The notes under the pieces are model-generated. The model searched no databases and was not told where the DNA came from. It saw only the letters and a program-made list of their open reading frames with translations. Source: Cylicocyclus nassatus (lineage: Eukaryota; Nematoda; Chromadorea; Rhabditida; Strongylidae). From it: a DNA stretch of 64,000 nucleotides. The stretch spans positions 15,595,742 to 15,659,741 of the forward strand of contig CATQJL010000223.1 of assembly GCA_958299035.1 (NCBI GenBank), read 5' to 3'. Both the position numbers and the translations under genes were made by a program. Positions 34,387-45,776 of the stretch are shown one piece after another. Position 1 is the first letter of the stretch. The number at the start of each line of letters is the position of its first letter.

Positions 34387-34474
34387 CAAGTAGGGCCGTA
34401 AGCGTAGGCAAACATAGCGACTGTGCTCCCGTTAATCCGGTTTTGGCCTGACTGGGATCGGGACAGACTGTATT
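34237..34474. mobile_element. Tc1/mariner-type MITE with TA duplication
   Basis: The ends are CAGTCTGTTCCAATCGGGAT and ATCGGGACAGACTG, inverted, and flanked by TA on both sides. It contains an (AG)n microsatellite at about 34349-34383, which alone accounts for the Ser/Leu and Glu/Arg open frames here. Confidence 0.75.
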
Positions 34475-34632
34475 AAGAACATGAAGAGGTAGCTAAATTA
34501 TTTTAAAACAACGGTTATTCAAAGCATTAATTACAAATTTATTATTCACTAGCATTGGGACATATACCTTGGCAATGTACATAAATATACTATCTGTTTG
34601 TCCGCAATCGCTTCTTTGTTAAAAAAATTGCT
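34475..34632. other. Short non-coding spacer
   Basis: Nothing supportable in it. Confidence 0.3.
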
Positions 34633-35095
34633 AACAAGGGAATGGTCAGAAATCGAAGTGGCCATTCCAGACAAGCTGCATACCGTTAGATGCAGCATGA
34701 AGCGCTAACTCTAAATCTGTCTTCCTTACCTGCTTATCGCTTTTCTGGACGAAGCTATAAGCCATTAAAGACCATTATTTTGCTAAGAAATTATGCGTGA
34801 AATTGAAAATTTAACCGTGTAGAGCCACGTTCGCCTCAATGCTGGGCCAAAACATGCAGCTAGCTTACTTAAAATTTTTGAAGCCAGAAGCGAGCTAAAA
34901 GCGCAACAATGTGCTCAATTTCGCTGGTTTTATGTATGACTTTTTCACAATAAAACCGCCTGTAGCTTCGTCCACAGAAGCGGGAAGCAGATAAGGAAGA
35001 CAGATTTGAAGCCAGCTTTTTAAACTGCATCGAATGATATACAGCTTTTCTGGTTTGGCCACTTCGACTTCTGACCATTCCCTTGTAAGATTCAA
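34633..35095. repeat. Inverted repeat with coding-like arms
   Basis: CAAGGGAATGGTCAGAAATCG...TGGCC (34633 onward) is mirrored at 35056-35095. The arms of about 160 bp also share ATCTGTCTTCCTTA and CTGGACGAAGCTA. Read towards the centre from each end, both arms translate to similar peptides (REWSE-I/V-EVA..P-D/E-KL). Many differences are conservative, although stops interrupt the left one. Confidence 0.6.
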
Positions 35096-37561
35096 GATTG
35101 CTGCATCGCATCGAATTTGGATGCAGTAAGTTCACAGTAAACTCAATGTCTAGTAGCTGCTTGGCATAGCAATAAATAATAAATTTCACCCTGAAACCCA
35201 TTAATTGTGGATCAGTAAAAAAAAATTCCAAGCAAGTTTCATTACAATTACCCAAAGCAAACATGTTAAGATTATTGCTTTACGTTGTAAACTTCGAAAA
35301 TTGATTTCTGGCAAACAACTTTTCGACTTATTTCATTTTGGGGGGAAGAGGGCGTGCTATGAGGCGCCACTACGACCACGTCGGGCAGGTGCTATCCTGC
35401 CCCTGGGCCAAGGAAGCACTCTATCCTGCGAAGACGGCATTGATACCGGAGTAATTCTGGGAGGATAAAAGCACTGACTTGGTAATCGGCTGGCACCCGC
35501 AAGTTATGTAAAAGGATCGCACGCAACAATTGCCTCTTTGACTATGAAATAGCGTGGGTTTGGCGCATGACCGCAGAGTGTATTAAGGGCGCCGAATCCT
35601 TTATTTCATTTTGACCAAACGTGAGAGCACCATCAGTACATCAAATGTCAGTACAGTTGACCTTTTGTGAATCATACTCGCAACGTTTAGAGTTGAAATG
35701 ACAGAACGACATTTCCTTGTACTCAGTCAGGCGTAATCGCCATAAAGGCTTATTTTCTGTTGCACATATACATTGAAAGCGTTCAAACCGTAATCAGCTA
35801 AATCGGGGAGGCGCTTCATTTATGTGCTGACACTTTTTGCACTTTTTAAAGCAGTAATGACATTTTGATTGCAAATTTTGGTCGCTCAGACTTTCAAAGG
35901 CTACTTTCGCTTGTGTTATGGGAAAGTGCTCAGATTTAGAAAGGGTAGTACACTGTGTCAATGCCTCTATGTTGGCCAACGGATCTGATTATTTGCTGAG
36001 ATAAAATATATCTTCCCTTTGCCGGATTTTGTCGCTATGAGCTCTCCGCAAGCACATATTGAAAAGTCTTTCGTGTTACTAGCTCCTTCTTTCTGTAGGT
36101 CGTGGTGTTCGTAAGCAGAAGACCTTACAATCACCTCATGTGTAGCCAGGCAATCAAGCAAATTTGAAAATTGAAATGCTTGAAATATTCTGTGCTTGCG
36201 GCAAAGCAATTCTCTAATAAGGCGTGGTTAACGTACATAACTCAATTTTTTTAGAACAGTACAAAAATTTAGGTCGTTGAGGTCCAAGGCATATCCCCAA
36301 ACAAATTGCTGAAAGACCGCGATTTAACATTTTGTCAGTCTTTATGGATTTACCGTGCGCAGCTTTTATATGCATAGGCGCTTAGCTTTTGTATATTGTC
36401 ACAAACGCATCAAGTCTTGCCAGCAAAGCGCTTTGATGCCCAATGATGAGTAGTTGTGTTTGCGTCTAATCGTGCAGCGACTAAAATCGAGGGGCTTAGG
36501 CTTTGGGCCTAAAAAAGTAATTTTGATTTTTTCGTCCCAGCGCCAAATCTGTTGCAACCAAGTTTTACGACTCTTGTACGTATTAATGCGGCTTTTTTGT
36601 CCTCATTCAAAGAGTTGCTGTGCATTTAAGTTGAAATCTCTAATCGTTCGCCAACAAATGCCAAAGCTTACAGCTGGGTACAGCATGCCATATTCAACTG
36701 CTCTCAAAGCTGTTATAGGTTTCAGCAAAGATCGAAAAACATGCAGAAAGGGCTAGCCAACAGCATATATCCCTTTGAACAACATTTCAATTCTCTACTT
36801 TTTTTCAATAACAATTTGTTGTAGCACCAAGTCAGCTTACACCCGATACCTCAAAAATAAATTTTCGAAAGCGAGCAAAGCTTGGAAATGTGATATAATT
36901 TGTCTTATTTTTAGCACTATTCAGGATTTGAACCCTGCAAAATTAGAAAGCAACGTACATTACAAAGTATCGTTCAAAGAAAGAATTAATCTTCAAGAGC
37001 CGATGAAAAAACTTGTAAAAAGATCACTGTCCTATATTCGCCTTCTAAATCTTTGGCATGGACACCTGGTGAACTGCTATACAAAATCAAAGAAAATTAG
37101 CATTACTTGACCGTTGCAAAAAGCATGGGTTGCTGACTTTGGCAGTTTTTATACCTGCTGGAAAACATAGTTTTCAAGAGGAGGAAAATTCTAATGCGGC
37201 CAACGGCCAAGTATCGACTGCAGAAAATCACAATTTTCAAGAGAAGAAAAACTGCATCTAATGCTGCCAACGAGGTCCATAGACCTTCAATTCGATACTT
37301 GGCTATCCAAAATTGCTTACTCAAGAAGTTTCTTTTCGACTTAGTAAGTAGCACGAAGAACTAGATTTTTTTGCAAAGCAATACTTTGATCACTTTTGGA
37401 ATGTTTCAAAAAGTCAGTTTGGCGGAAATTCATAAAAGTACCACATATCTTGTCCTGTGTAATTTTCGATACTAATAGCAACTGAGCAATATGCATCTCT
37501 TAGTTTTTCTCTATGCTTTCTTTTATTGATACTTTGCAAGTGCAAATTCGTCCACGGGTAC
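35096..37561. other. Non-coding stretch
   Basis: Short open frames only (for example 36454-36756 and 36775-37110), with no recognisable domain. A GC-richer patch at 35350-35465 contains a small palindrome GGGCAGG..CCTGCCC. A short diverged repeat (ATAGTTTTCAAGAGGAGGAAAA / CACAATTTTCAAGAGAAGAAAAA) is at 37170-37250. No gene supported. Confidence 0.4.
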
Positions 37562-37594
37562 GGCTCAGTACTCACGGACCGTCAGTACTGAGCC
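37562..37594. repeat. Near-perfect 33-nt palindrome
   Basis: GGCTCAGTACTCACGG followed by ACCGTCAGTACTGAGCC is symmetrical, with one mismatched pair about a central A. Confidence 0.8.
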
Positions 37595-38380
37595 TATGTT
37601 GTAGCTTGTCGAGAATTCTGCAGTTTTTTCTCCACCAAAGAGTTTTTTTTCTAAAGGAAGTGGTTTTTAGGTGAAAAAAAATTTTGAAACTGATAATTTT
37701 TCTTCCACCTCAAATAATTATTCGCTCTTCTGAAGTTGCGTCAATCACAGAAACAATGGTAAATGAGTTTTGAAAAAAAAAACAAAGCATTTTTCTTACG
37801 GCACTTATAGCGTAGCTACAGAGGATCGTTGCTGATTGGATATCTCTGAGCAAAACGGCAGGTTGTCTTACTGTAAATTTGTAGAAACATCTTCTCATGT
37901 AACATATAGATTTAGAAAGCGTTATATTGAAGCTTGAAAATCTAAAGGGATCGAAAAGGCCTGATAAGTACTTTTTTCAACCTTGTCAAATTGCTGCGCA
38001 CAGCAAACCAACTTCCAGTCGCTATCAACAGAACTCACTGAGCCATGCATTTTCAAAATAAACGTTTCGAAGTTTTCTGAGCATTTATGTAAGTTCCAAT
38101 ATGATGGAAGCTTTTTATACTTTTTGCTTAGCTATCTTTCTTGTTCATGTAAACTAACAGGCAAGCGGGGAAGGTTCTGAGAAATTATTGACCAAGATTC
38201 CCTCAAATTAGGCTACGAAAACGCGTAACAATTGCACTAATCCGATATATGCGGCTAAAATTTTGACGCTTTCTGTTTTGTCGATTGTAATCGCCAGAGA
38301 AAGAGGTGACAGCGACATTACTTTCGGAACCTAATAAGCTTTATAGCGTGGCAAAACTAAAATAACTCCTTACTTAGAAA
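37595..38380. other. Non-coding stretch
   Basis: AT-rich DNA. I see no gene or repeat. Confidence 0.4.
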
Positions 38381-38382
38381 TA

Positions 38383-40487
38383 CAATACCACCCGTAATTT
38401 GTGAAAGAAAAATGGCGGCGGCACTTAACTCACGCGGTGCCGCCGCGGTTAGGTGGCAAGCGCCGCGTCGCGCGACAAAGTTAGGCGGAAAAGCGGCATT
38501 TGTCGCCTAACTTTGCCGCGCAACGCCTAATTTTTTTTTATAAAAAAGACCTTATCTTGATCCAAAACTTATGAAGTCTATATATAAGAGTACCATTCAA
38601 CTCAGCTCGGCGAGGCGCATCTTCCAGTATACAGATGTGCCTAGTTGTGGGATGTAAGTTTTTTCCTGGAATTTTAGTGTAAATGGATCATTCAGTGTGC
38701 TGATTCCAGAGGCTACATACACATTCTGTTGTGCACTGCAGAAATAGGGCACGTATAGTTTAAGAGCTCATTCTGCATGGCTATGTGTGAAACTGGGCTT
38801 TTCTCGGCGAAGTATGACGGGTCCCAAAATGCAGGAAGACAAAGGGAAATGGTTGGAAATCGCATGAGAAGCACATGTCGTGGAATGCCGCGCGTGCTGT
38901 GCAATGTACAATACCACCCACAGCGGGCAAGTTTCTTGACAGATACGCGAGAAGTGCGGGCAAAGTTACGCACTGTCGTGACAGTTACAGTCACTTCACC
39001 CTATCTCACCAAAAAGACCCTGTAATCCTCAAATACCTTGATTTTCGTAAAGAGCGTGTCCGAAAACCTCTATAAGCGAAGTTTCCTCACAATTCAAGAG
39101 CATCAGCATTTTGACCAAAATCCATCGGCGAGCTTCCAGAGCGTAAAACGAGAAACAATGAAATTACCCGAACATCTCGAAAAACTTGCTCATAAGGGTT
39201 ATCCGACCTGCTGATTACGAAAATCACATCTGCTTAGCAAGAGAGCTTCATGTTTTAGAGTTACGGTGAGAATAATTTAGAACGACATGATTTTTCCAGA
39301 ATTCACCAGCCCTTTTGTCTCCTTTGGAAAGAAGTGTGCGGCTAATTCTTGGCGCCCCATAATCTATAGAAGAAGTACTATCGAAGATTTCTTTCTGAAT
39401 CTACTGGGGGCAATACGCGCTGCTTTACACCTTTGCGAAGAGACGTCCGCAGAAAGTTTCAAGAATACTGAAACCGAGATATCAAGGACATTCAGCCTAC
39501 CGAAAGATTCGCCTTGATGAGCTGAGCACAATGCTTTTTTCGGATTCAGAAAATTTCCACTCCAAAGAAAGTTACGGCGAGTAGAATCTGGAAACGAGTG
39601 ATTTTTCCAGAATTTACCAACGCTTCTTTCTCTTTTGGAAAGAAGTCTGCGGCAGCTTTCTAGCGCACTACAATGTACAAAAAGAGCACTATCGAATGGT
39701 ACTTACCGATATCTTTTATGTTGGATAGGCGCTGCGTTACATACTTGCGAAGGGACCTCCTCAGAAAAATTTGAAAAAATTGGAAACTAGATATAGATGA
39801 CAGTGAGTATATCGAAAGATTCGCCTTGACGAGCTGAACACAATGCTGCTTTCGGATTTAGAATATATCCATTCCGAAGGAAGTTATGGCGCTGCATATT
39901 TTGCGATATTCCGGAATCGCGAAATTTCTGGAATTTCTCGAAATTCCCGCTCTGTGGGTGGTATTGTACATTGCACAGCACGCGCGGCATTCCACGACAT
40001 GTGCTTCTCATGCGATTTTCAACCATTCCACTTTGTCTTCCTGCATTTTGGGACCCGTCATACTTCGCCGAGAAAAGCCCAGTTTTACACATATCCGTGC
40101 AGAATGAGCTCTTAACCTATACCCACCCTATTTCTGCAGTGCTCAATAGAATGTGTAAGTAGCCTCTGAAATCAGCACACTGAATGATCCATTTACACTG
40201 AAATTCCAAGAAAAAACCTATATCCCACAACTAGGCACATTGTATACTGGAAGATGCGCCTCGCCGAGCTGAGTTGAATGGACTCTTATATATAGAATTC
40301 ATAAATTTTGAATCAAGTTAAGGTCTTTTTTCTAAAAAAGTTAGGCGTTGCGCGACAAAGTTAGGCGACAAATGCCGCTTTTCCGCCTAACTTTGTCGCG
40401 CGACGAGGCGCTTGCCACCTAACTGCGGCGGCGCCGCGTGAGTTAAGTGCCGCCGCCATTTTTTTTCACAAATTACGGGTGATACTG
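38383..40487. mobile_element. 2.1-kb transposon-like element with about 560-bp inverted arms and TA duplication
   Basis: The ends are CAATACCACCCGTAATTTGTG at the left and the inverse of CAGTATCACCCGTAATTTGTG at the right, each flanked by TA (38381-38382 and 40488-40489). The arms remain inverted copies to about 38935 and from about 39950. They include GC-rich TTAGGCGACAAATGCCGC-type repeats, a TATATATAAGAG box, and a short ATG-initiated frame (MCLVVGC) in each arm. The 1-kb centre contains a degenerate direct repeat (39290-39480 and 39600-39800) and no recognisable transposase. It is of Tc1/mariner type by its TA target. Confidence 0.8.
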
Positions 40488-40489
40488 TA

Positions 40490-40879
40490 GTGCGCAATCG
40501 CGCTCTTTGCGGGAGTACTAGCCAGTCTTTCAACTGAGTAACTGCATGTGCAACATTTCGGATGCTCATCATACTCTTCATACTACGGGTAGATTGTGTG
40601 TTGTATTGTCAAACATATATGCACAACTTTTCAGCGTTTTTCTACATCATTTATTCATTTATTTACGTGCACCTTAAATGCTCTAATAAGCATCATAGGA
40701 GCGGTTGGAACCAAGAAACAAAGCATCAACATAGCGCTATTAATGGCAGCATTCTGAGTATCTAAAAATGCACCAGTCATCAACATTGGTAAGAATCTGA
40801 ATAAAAAGGGAATAGAACAAGTCAACTGTGCATCTTATGCCTTTCAAAAAATCTGAACCCAGCTTCATTTGGAAGGCCA
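40490..40879. other. Non-coding stretch
   Basis: I see no gene or repeat. Confidence 0.4.
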
Positions 40880-41060
40880 GCGAGTATAAGGCGATCTTTT
40901 GCTAAGTCCCCTTTTCTTCTATTCTTGTTGAACTATCTGGCTATAACTCCAAAGAATAAAGTAGAACATTTTTGGAAGTTCAACAAGAATAGAAGGGAAG
41001 GAGACTTTAACAAGAATAGAAGGAAAGGGGACTTAGCAAAAGATCTACTCGCTACCCATG
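40880..41060. repeat. Short inverted repeat
   Basis: GCGATCTTTTGCTAAGTCCCC...TTCTATTCTTGTTGAAC (about 40891-40933) is mirrored by 40978-41055 (GTTCAACAAGAATAGAAGG, then GGGGACTTAGCAAAAGATC). A small internal duplication of AACAAGAATAGAAGG is present. Confidence 0.7.
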
Positions 41061-41525
41061 ATCTTGTCATAGAGGAAGCTCTATAACTGAGTGTAAAGTA
41101 CACAGGAGAGGTATGCGGTGCTGCAATGAAAGACAAAATGAATATATGATCAATGGCTTTGACCAAAACAGCAGCACAGGCAATATCTTCAACTCCTAAG
41201 CTGTAGTACAACTACTTTCTTCAAAGTTCTAAGTTGAGCTATCGAGTTCAAAGACAAGAAGGGGGACGGTAACTTGTTGAGGAATGAGGCTGTCCGGTAG
41301 AAAAATTTTTTGTTTGCAGCGAAATGTATTCTTCGTTATTTTCAATTTTTCGAAACATCCACGTACTAACCCTGTTGTTTTGACGAAATTATTCAAGGCT
41401 TGCGTGGTTTCTCATCTGGAACGCTGTTCTCAGGTGTGGAATCCAGTAAGTATGAAATAAAGTTCGAAAGTTGAAAAAGTTCATCGCATTTTCACAAGAA
41501 TGGTTCTTTCTCGAATTCAAAATAT
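41061..41525. other. Non-coding stretch with LINE-like remnant
   Basis: At 41390-41520 the plus strand reads CTTGCGTGGTTTCTCATCTGG...TGGAATCCAG...GTTGAAAAAGTTCATCGCATTTTCACAAGAATG. This resembles the C-terminal part of the LINE RT in this window (54270-54400: ..LEYCSPVWNP...LEKVQRTFTRI). It is probably a small fragment of the same LINE family. Confidence 0.5.
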
Positions 41526-43148
41526 CAGGTTGGTGCAAAAGTTTTGTCAGTTTTTTCAATCTATCGGCAAAACGCTAGAATGAACATAAACAAACACTTC
41601 AAAATGTATCCGATGCGGAATTTTTTCTTTTTTCCAGCTGCTAAACTAACATTGTGTAAAGTTGCGAGAGTGACGAGGTATTTGCTGGAAATTACAACCA
41701 ATAGTTTTTACCATGTCCAGATTTTGCTAATTTTCAGAATTTTTGTATGAGAGTTTCGGAGGAGCCCTAATAACCAGCAGATAGGGCAAACCTTTTGCCA
41801 ACAGAAGCAATTTTTTGTAGCCTTGCAGCTTGTCTTTTAGAATTTCTACGATTTATTTTTTGAAGTGACCAAATTTTACATTCAGCCTATTTTAACACGC
41901 TGACGACCGCGCCATTTTGGGCGAAACCACTAACGTCCTTCGCGCATTTGGCCCGTGCATACGCGCGGATGCACGAAAACATTATGTGGGAGTCTTTTTG
42001 TCACTTATCAATAAAACATGCGAACTTTGTTAAGACATACAGGTATATCACAGAGCCTTACCAGCACTTGCACAGATCAAGGTTTTTGCATCGATTTTCC
42101 CTCCAATAATCCATGCAATGGCTATATCATATCTGAGGAATCTCTCTTCGAGAAAAGCGTTGTAAAACCAGATGTTTTTTGCCTGATTCATCTTTGTTTG
42201 ATTTTAAAACAGCTATACAGAGTTTCCACCTTCTCGAGAAAACGTAATTAGCATGTATTGACTACATCAAAAACGTACTGATTACCCAATTTTGTGGCCA
42301 AAACTTTTGAACAGCTGCTGCGATGCCCTGTGTTCTGTAAGACAATCAAGCCACTAATAGTATTACTGCATAGAAGTTACCTTAAAACTTTTCGTTTGCA
42401 CCTAAAAAACTAGCGTGCATATACGCGGATGCACGAAAATGCTAAACGGGAGTCAGGGCGTGCATACGTGCGGATACACAAGGTCGTCAACGTGTTAAGC
42501 TCGTAGAACGTAAAATGTTAAGCACTTCAGTCACCAATCGACTTTTTTGCAACTTTTTCTCCTCTTCTAACACTTGTCTTTTTTTGCCAAGACAGGCGAA
42601 ATATGTGGGGAAAATCGCAGTATTTCTCACTTTCAGGAGTGTGCATTGACGTGACCTATGTTCGAAAATATTCATAATTTGAAGCGAAAATCGCTCACTC
42701 ACTTTGTAATGGTAGCGGTAGTAATAATTGAGTGTTGAAACCTCAGTATTCTGTAGTTTTGCAGTGTTTGGTGCAATAACATTTTATGCGATTTTTCCAA
42801 AATACAAGACTTTTAGACAATTATTTAGCAAAAATCTGAAAAAGCAGCTGAAAAAAGAAAAATTGCATAAGTTGGCAAAAAAGTTGCCCTATCTGCTGGT
42901 TACTAGTGCTCCTTTGAAAGTCTCATACAAAAGTTTTGAAAATTACTGAAAGCTGGACATAGTAAAAACGAATGGTTGCAATTTCCAGCGAATATCTCAT
43001 CGCTCTTTTGACAAAACACAATGGAGATTGGCAGCTGGAGAGAGGAAGAAATTCTGCATCGGATCCATTATAAAGTGTTAGTTTACCTTCATTCTAACGT
43101 GTTTGCCTATGGATTGAAAAAACCGACAAAACTTTTGCACCGACCTAA
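41526..43148. mobile_element. Long-TIR mariner-like element, split by a TTAA element
   Basis: The ends are CAGGTTGGTGCAAAAGTTTT and its inverse (AAAACTTTTGCACCGACCT), classic mariner-type termini. The two arms are inverted copies for about 350 bp (41526-41890 and about 42790-43148), with shared modules such as GGATCCGATGCAGAATTTCTTC and CTGGAAATTGCAACCA. No transposase frame is visible. Another element (41896-42494) sits inside. Confidence 0.8.
41896..42494. mobile_element. Nested 599-bp element with TTAA duplication
   Basis: The ends CACGCTGACGACC and GGTCGTCAACGTG are inverted and flanked by TTAA (41892-41895 and 42495-42498). Sub-terminal GTGCATACGCGCGGATGCACGAAAA occurs near the left end, and twice in related form near the right end (42415-42480). 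TTAA targeting fits piggyBac-type transposition. There is no coding sequence. Confidence 0.85.
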
Positions 43149-43180
43149 CACCTTTGCTAGAACAGTACTAAATTATTAGG

Positions 43181-43869
43181 TTGTCCCAAAAGTAAACTCC
43201 ATTTTCCCATAAATTGAGCTGTTCTTGTTCTCCTAGTAGAATTAAGGTGCCATTCGATAGAGCGGAGCAAACTCTACAAAAAGACCACTAAAGATCCACG
43301 TAAGTCGTAATCCAGATAAAATTTGGGACAAAAAATCAAGATTTTTCAGCTATCCTAAGAATCGGATCTCCTTCCAGAGAATTCCTACGGACCTACAACT
43401 TGGTCTTTATATAGTACACATATAGTACCCAGAGATGTATTTGGAGGATTTTTTCCGGGCCTTAAAAGTGAGAGAAAAAGATGGTCCAAAAAGGCCAAAA
43501 TGCACGTTTTTTCGGGTTTTTTAATGTGAAATTTGGTATTCCTCGAATCATATAGGGGCAAAATTTTGAATTTATACTTAGTAAGGCTTGTAGTATATAA
43601 TGACATATGTGGGGGGGGGGGCTGGGGGCTGAGTTTGCCATTTTGGACAATTTTTTTCTCCTTTCTATGCTTGGAAAAAATTCGGTAAAGGCATATTTGA
43701 GTACTACTGTGTGCCTACTATATAATGACCAAGTTGGAGGTCTGTAGGACCTTGGTAGCTATTTTGAAGAGCTTGATCTGCTCTATCGTATGATATCCTA
43801 AGTTTACTGGGGAAACAAAAACAGCTTGAATTATTTGAAGAAGAAGTTTACTTTTGGGACAACCTAATA
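43181..43869. mobile_element. Long-TIR mariner-like element
   Basis: The ends TTAGGTTGTCCCAAAAGTAAAC and GTTTACTTTTGGGACAACCTAA are inverted, and the homology continues inward for about 250-280 bp (ATAGAGC, CCTACAACTTGGTC, TATATAGTA, TTTTTTCC). The middle has a G-tract (43612-43622). There is no transposase. Confidence 0.75.
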
Positions 43870-44195
43870 TAAGGACCGGCTTAGAATGACTGGATTGAAA
43901 TCACTGAGAACCATAAGAAGTATTGACGTTGTTTTCTGTTTTCGTATTTTGCGAATAGAAGTTGATTTGAGCGCCAGCAGCTTCTGGGTCTTTAGGCCCG
44001 TTGGCTGCAGGCGCTTTATTTTCAATCTCTGCTATTCTAGGCTGAATAAATACAACTATTCTGGACTTTTCAACTTTCTTTTCTCCGCTGCGCACGTTGG
44101 TTCCGATGTCTGCCTGCTAATTTATTGTCATCCAAAAATAGTGGTACTTTCAAAAGGGATTTACAAGAGCTTGATTTAGAAAGTACTAGCTGGCT
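43870..44195. other. Non-coding stretch
   Basis: A 97-codon open frame (43886-44179) with no similarity I recognise. No other feature. Confidence 0.3.
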
Positions 44196-44400
44196 TACCC
44201 GTCTCCGCCAGGCCCTGTTAATGCTATGATTAAGGTCTTGTCCCTATCCCTGTAAAACCTTTCATTGTGCCCACTTCCACATGCAATTCCCTATTCCCGC
44301 TGTGTTAGTAATTAGCATGCCCACCTCCCTCCCTCAACAACCCCCAGCCTCGTAGCTCAAACTTTGCAAAAAAAGCAATAAAACCGGTAAAAGTAAGGAC
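44196..44400. repeat. Copy of the 11745 repeat family
   Basis: CTTACCCGTCTCCGCCAGGCCC, TCCCTATCCCTGTAAAACC, TGTGCCCACTTCCACA and AGCTCAAACTTTGCAAAAA match 11752-12060 in order. Confidence 0.65.
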
Positions 44401-45245
44401 TCTGAAAACTGATGGCGCTATTCGGCTATCCGGCCCCAAAATGTTTTTGTGATGGATCTTGCTCAAAGTCGGTACATGGAGATTATTAAAGCCTCTGATG
44501 ATGAATATCGTAGTCATTTCGCGCGATAGCGCCATTTTCTGGGTTTACGTTGGGTACACATAAGAAGCTAAAATCATGGATTTCGCTGAAACTTTGAGGG
44601 GGGGGGGCTAATTGACATGCTGATTACGAATATCATACTCCTTCGGCTTTTGAGGCGATTTCACTGAGTTATGGTAGGTATACTGCAGAAGGGCGAAATC
44701 TCAGTTTTGGCTGAAACCCGGTCTAGAAAGATTCGACCTTCTGACCACGTCTAAAACACTCTCGTTGCGTTTTGAGACCTTCTCGCAGAGTTACGATAGG
44801 TACACGGCAGCAAGTAAAAAATCATGCACCTGCCTGAAACCTTGGCAGAAAATTACCTAAAGTGCTGTTCCAAGAATATCGTGTTTAATCCCCACGATAA
44901 AGGCAATTCGTGTGGTATAAAAGTTTCCTACGACCGTAATGCTCCCCCTTACTGGACCACTGCTACGCGCGAGGCACCTTTCGGCGGTTTTTGCCTAAGC
45001 AAAATAGAGGAGGGAGATCTGCCGCGTGCGTTACGCGTTGGGAACAGGTTATCAGGATGACGCTGGACCGCCATGCAAAACGATCGTTTCCCCATCTCTT
45101 GAATATCCGGAATCTAAATTGGCCCGAAAGCGAAAAAATGTCCATTCAAATCCTGCAACTCGTCATAACTTCACTATTGCGTTATGACAGCGAGCAAGCA
45201 TCATATTCATAAGCGATATACTTGTGAACCGTTACAGGTAAGGTT
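44401..45245. other. Non-coding stretch before the LINE
   Basis: It contains a low-grade repeated motif (CTGATTACGAATATCAT..., GATGAATATCGTAGTCATTTCGC, GCGATTTCACTGAGTTA) seen three or four times with changes between 44480 and 44800, and also near 39215. It may include the unrecognised 5' UTR of the LINE that follows. Confidence 0.4.
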
Positions 45246-45755
45246 TTGAGCAAACCTGGAACTTCGACCCATCTTTTCAATACAGACCCACATACCATTG
45301 TGGAAGCAGAGAAAAGATGCAGGTCTTTGGTGATTTACGGTGGCGAAGAAGCGAGGAATGATGCTGCTCCCTCTGAGAAGCAGAAACATACTGAGACAGC
45401 TGTTTCTAAAATCCTTGATGTCCTTGAAGTTGAGGCTGGCCCAACGGAGGTGTACCGCATGGGCTCGTCCACTTCAGGGCGACCTAGACTCATTAAATGT
45501 GTTTTGCCCTTCCAACAATTTGTCTTCAATGCATTACGGAATGCTCCGAAATTACGTTCCTTAAACGGCCACAACAAAATCTTTATAAGAAGGTCGATGA
45601 CCCGAGAGGAACGCGCCAGAGACAAAGAGTTGCGGAAAAAAGCACATGAAATGAACCTAGAGCATAATGGCGTAAAAGTCTATGTGGTGTATAGAAATGA
45701 AATAGTTGAGGCCTCTGACATCCCAAACATAAAATCATCTCTTTCAAAAAACTGA
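45246..45755 (+). pseudogene. LINE ORF1 protein (C-terminal part)
   Basis: About 169 codons open from a TTG, with a stop just upstream in frame, so the N-terminus is lost or the start has mutated. The sequence RSLVIYGGEE...VYRMG...RPRLIKCVLP...LRNAPKLR...IFIRRSMTREERARDKELR follows the pattern of CR1/L2-type ORF1 RNA-binding domains. ORF2 follows 21 bp later. ORF1 would coat the LINE RNA as a chaperone. Confidence 0.7.
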
Positions 45756-45776
45756 AAATGTTCCCCAGATAAACTT

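Noticed and set aside
34211..34451. Ser/Leu-rich and Glu/Arg-rich open frames
   Set aside because: Produced by the (AG)n microsatellite inside a MITE.
35340..35470. GC-richer patch considered as a possible structural RNA gene
   Set aside because: I could not fit it to tRNA, 5S or a spliceosomal RNA. Only a short GGGCAGG/CCTGCCC stem is visible.
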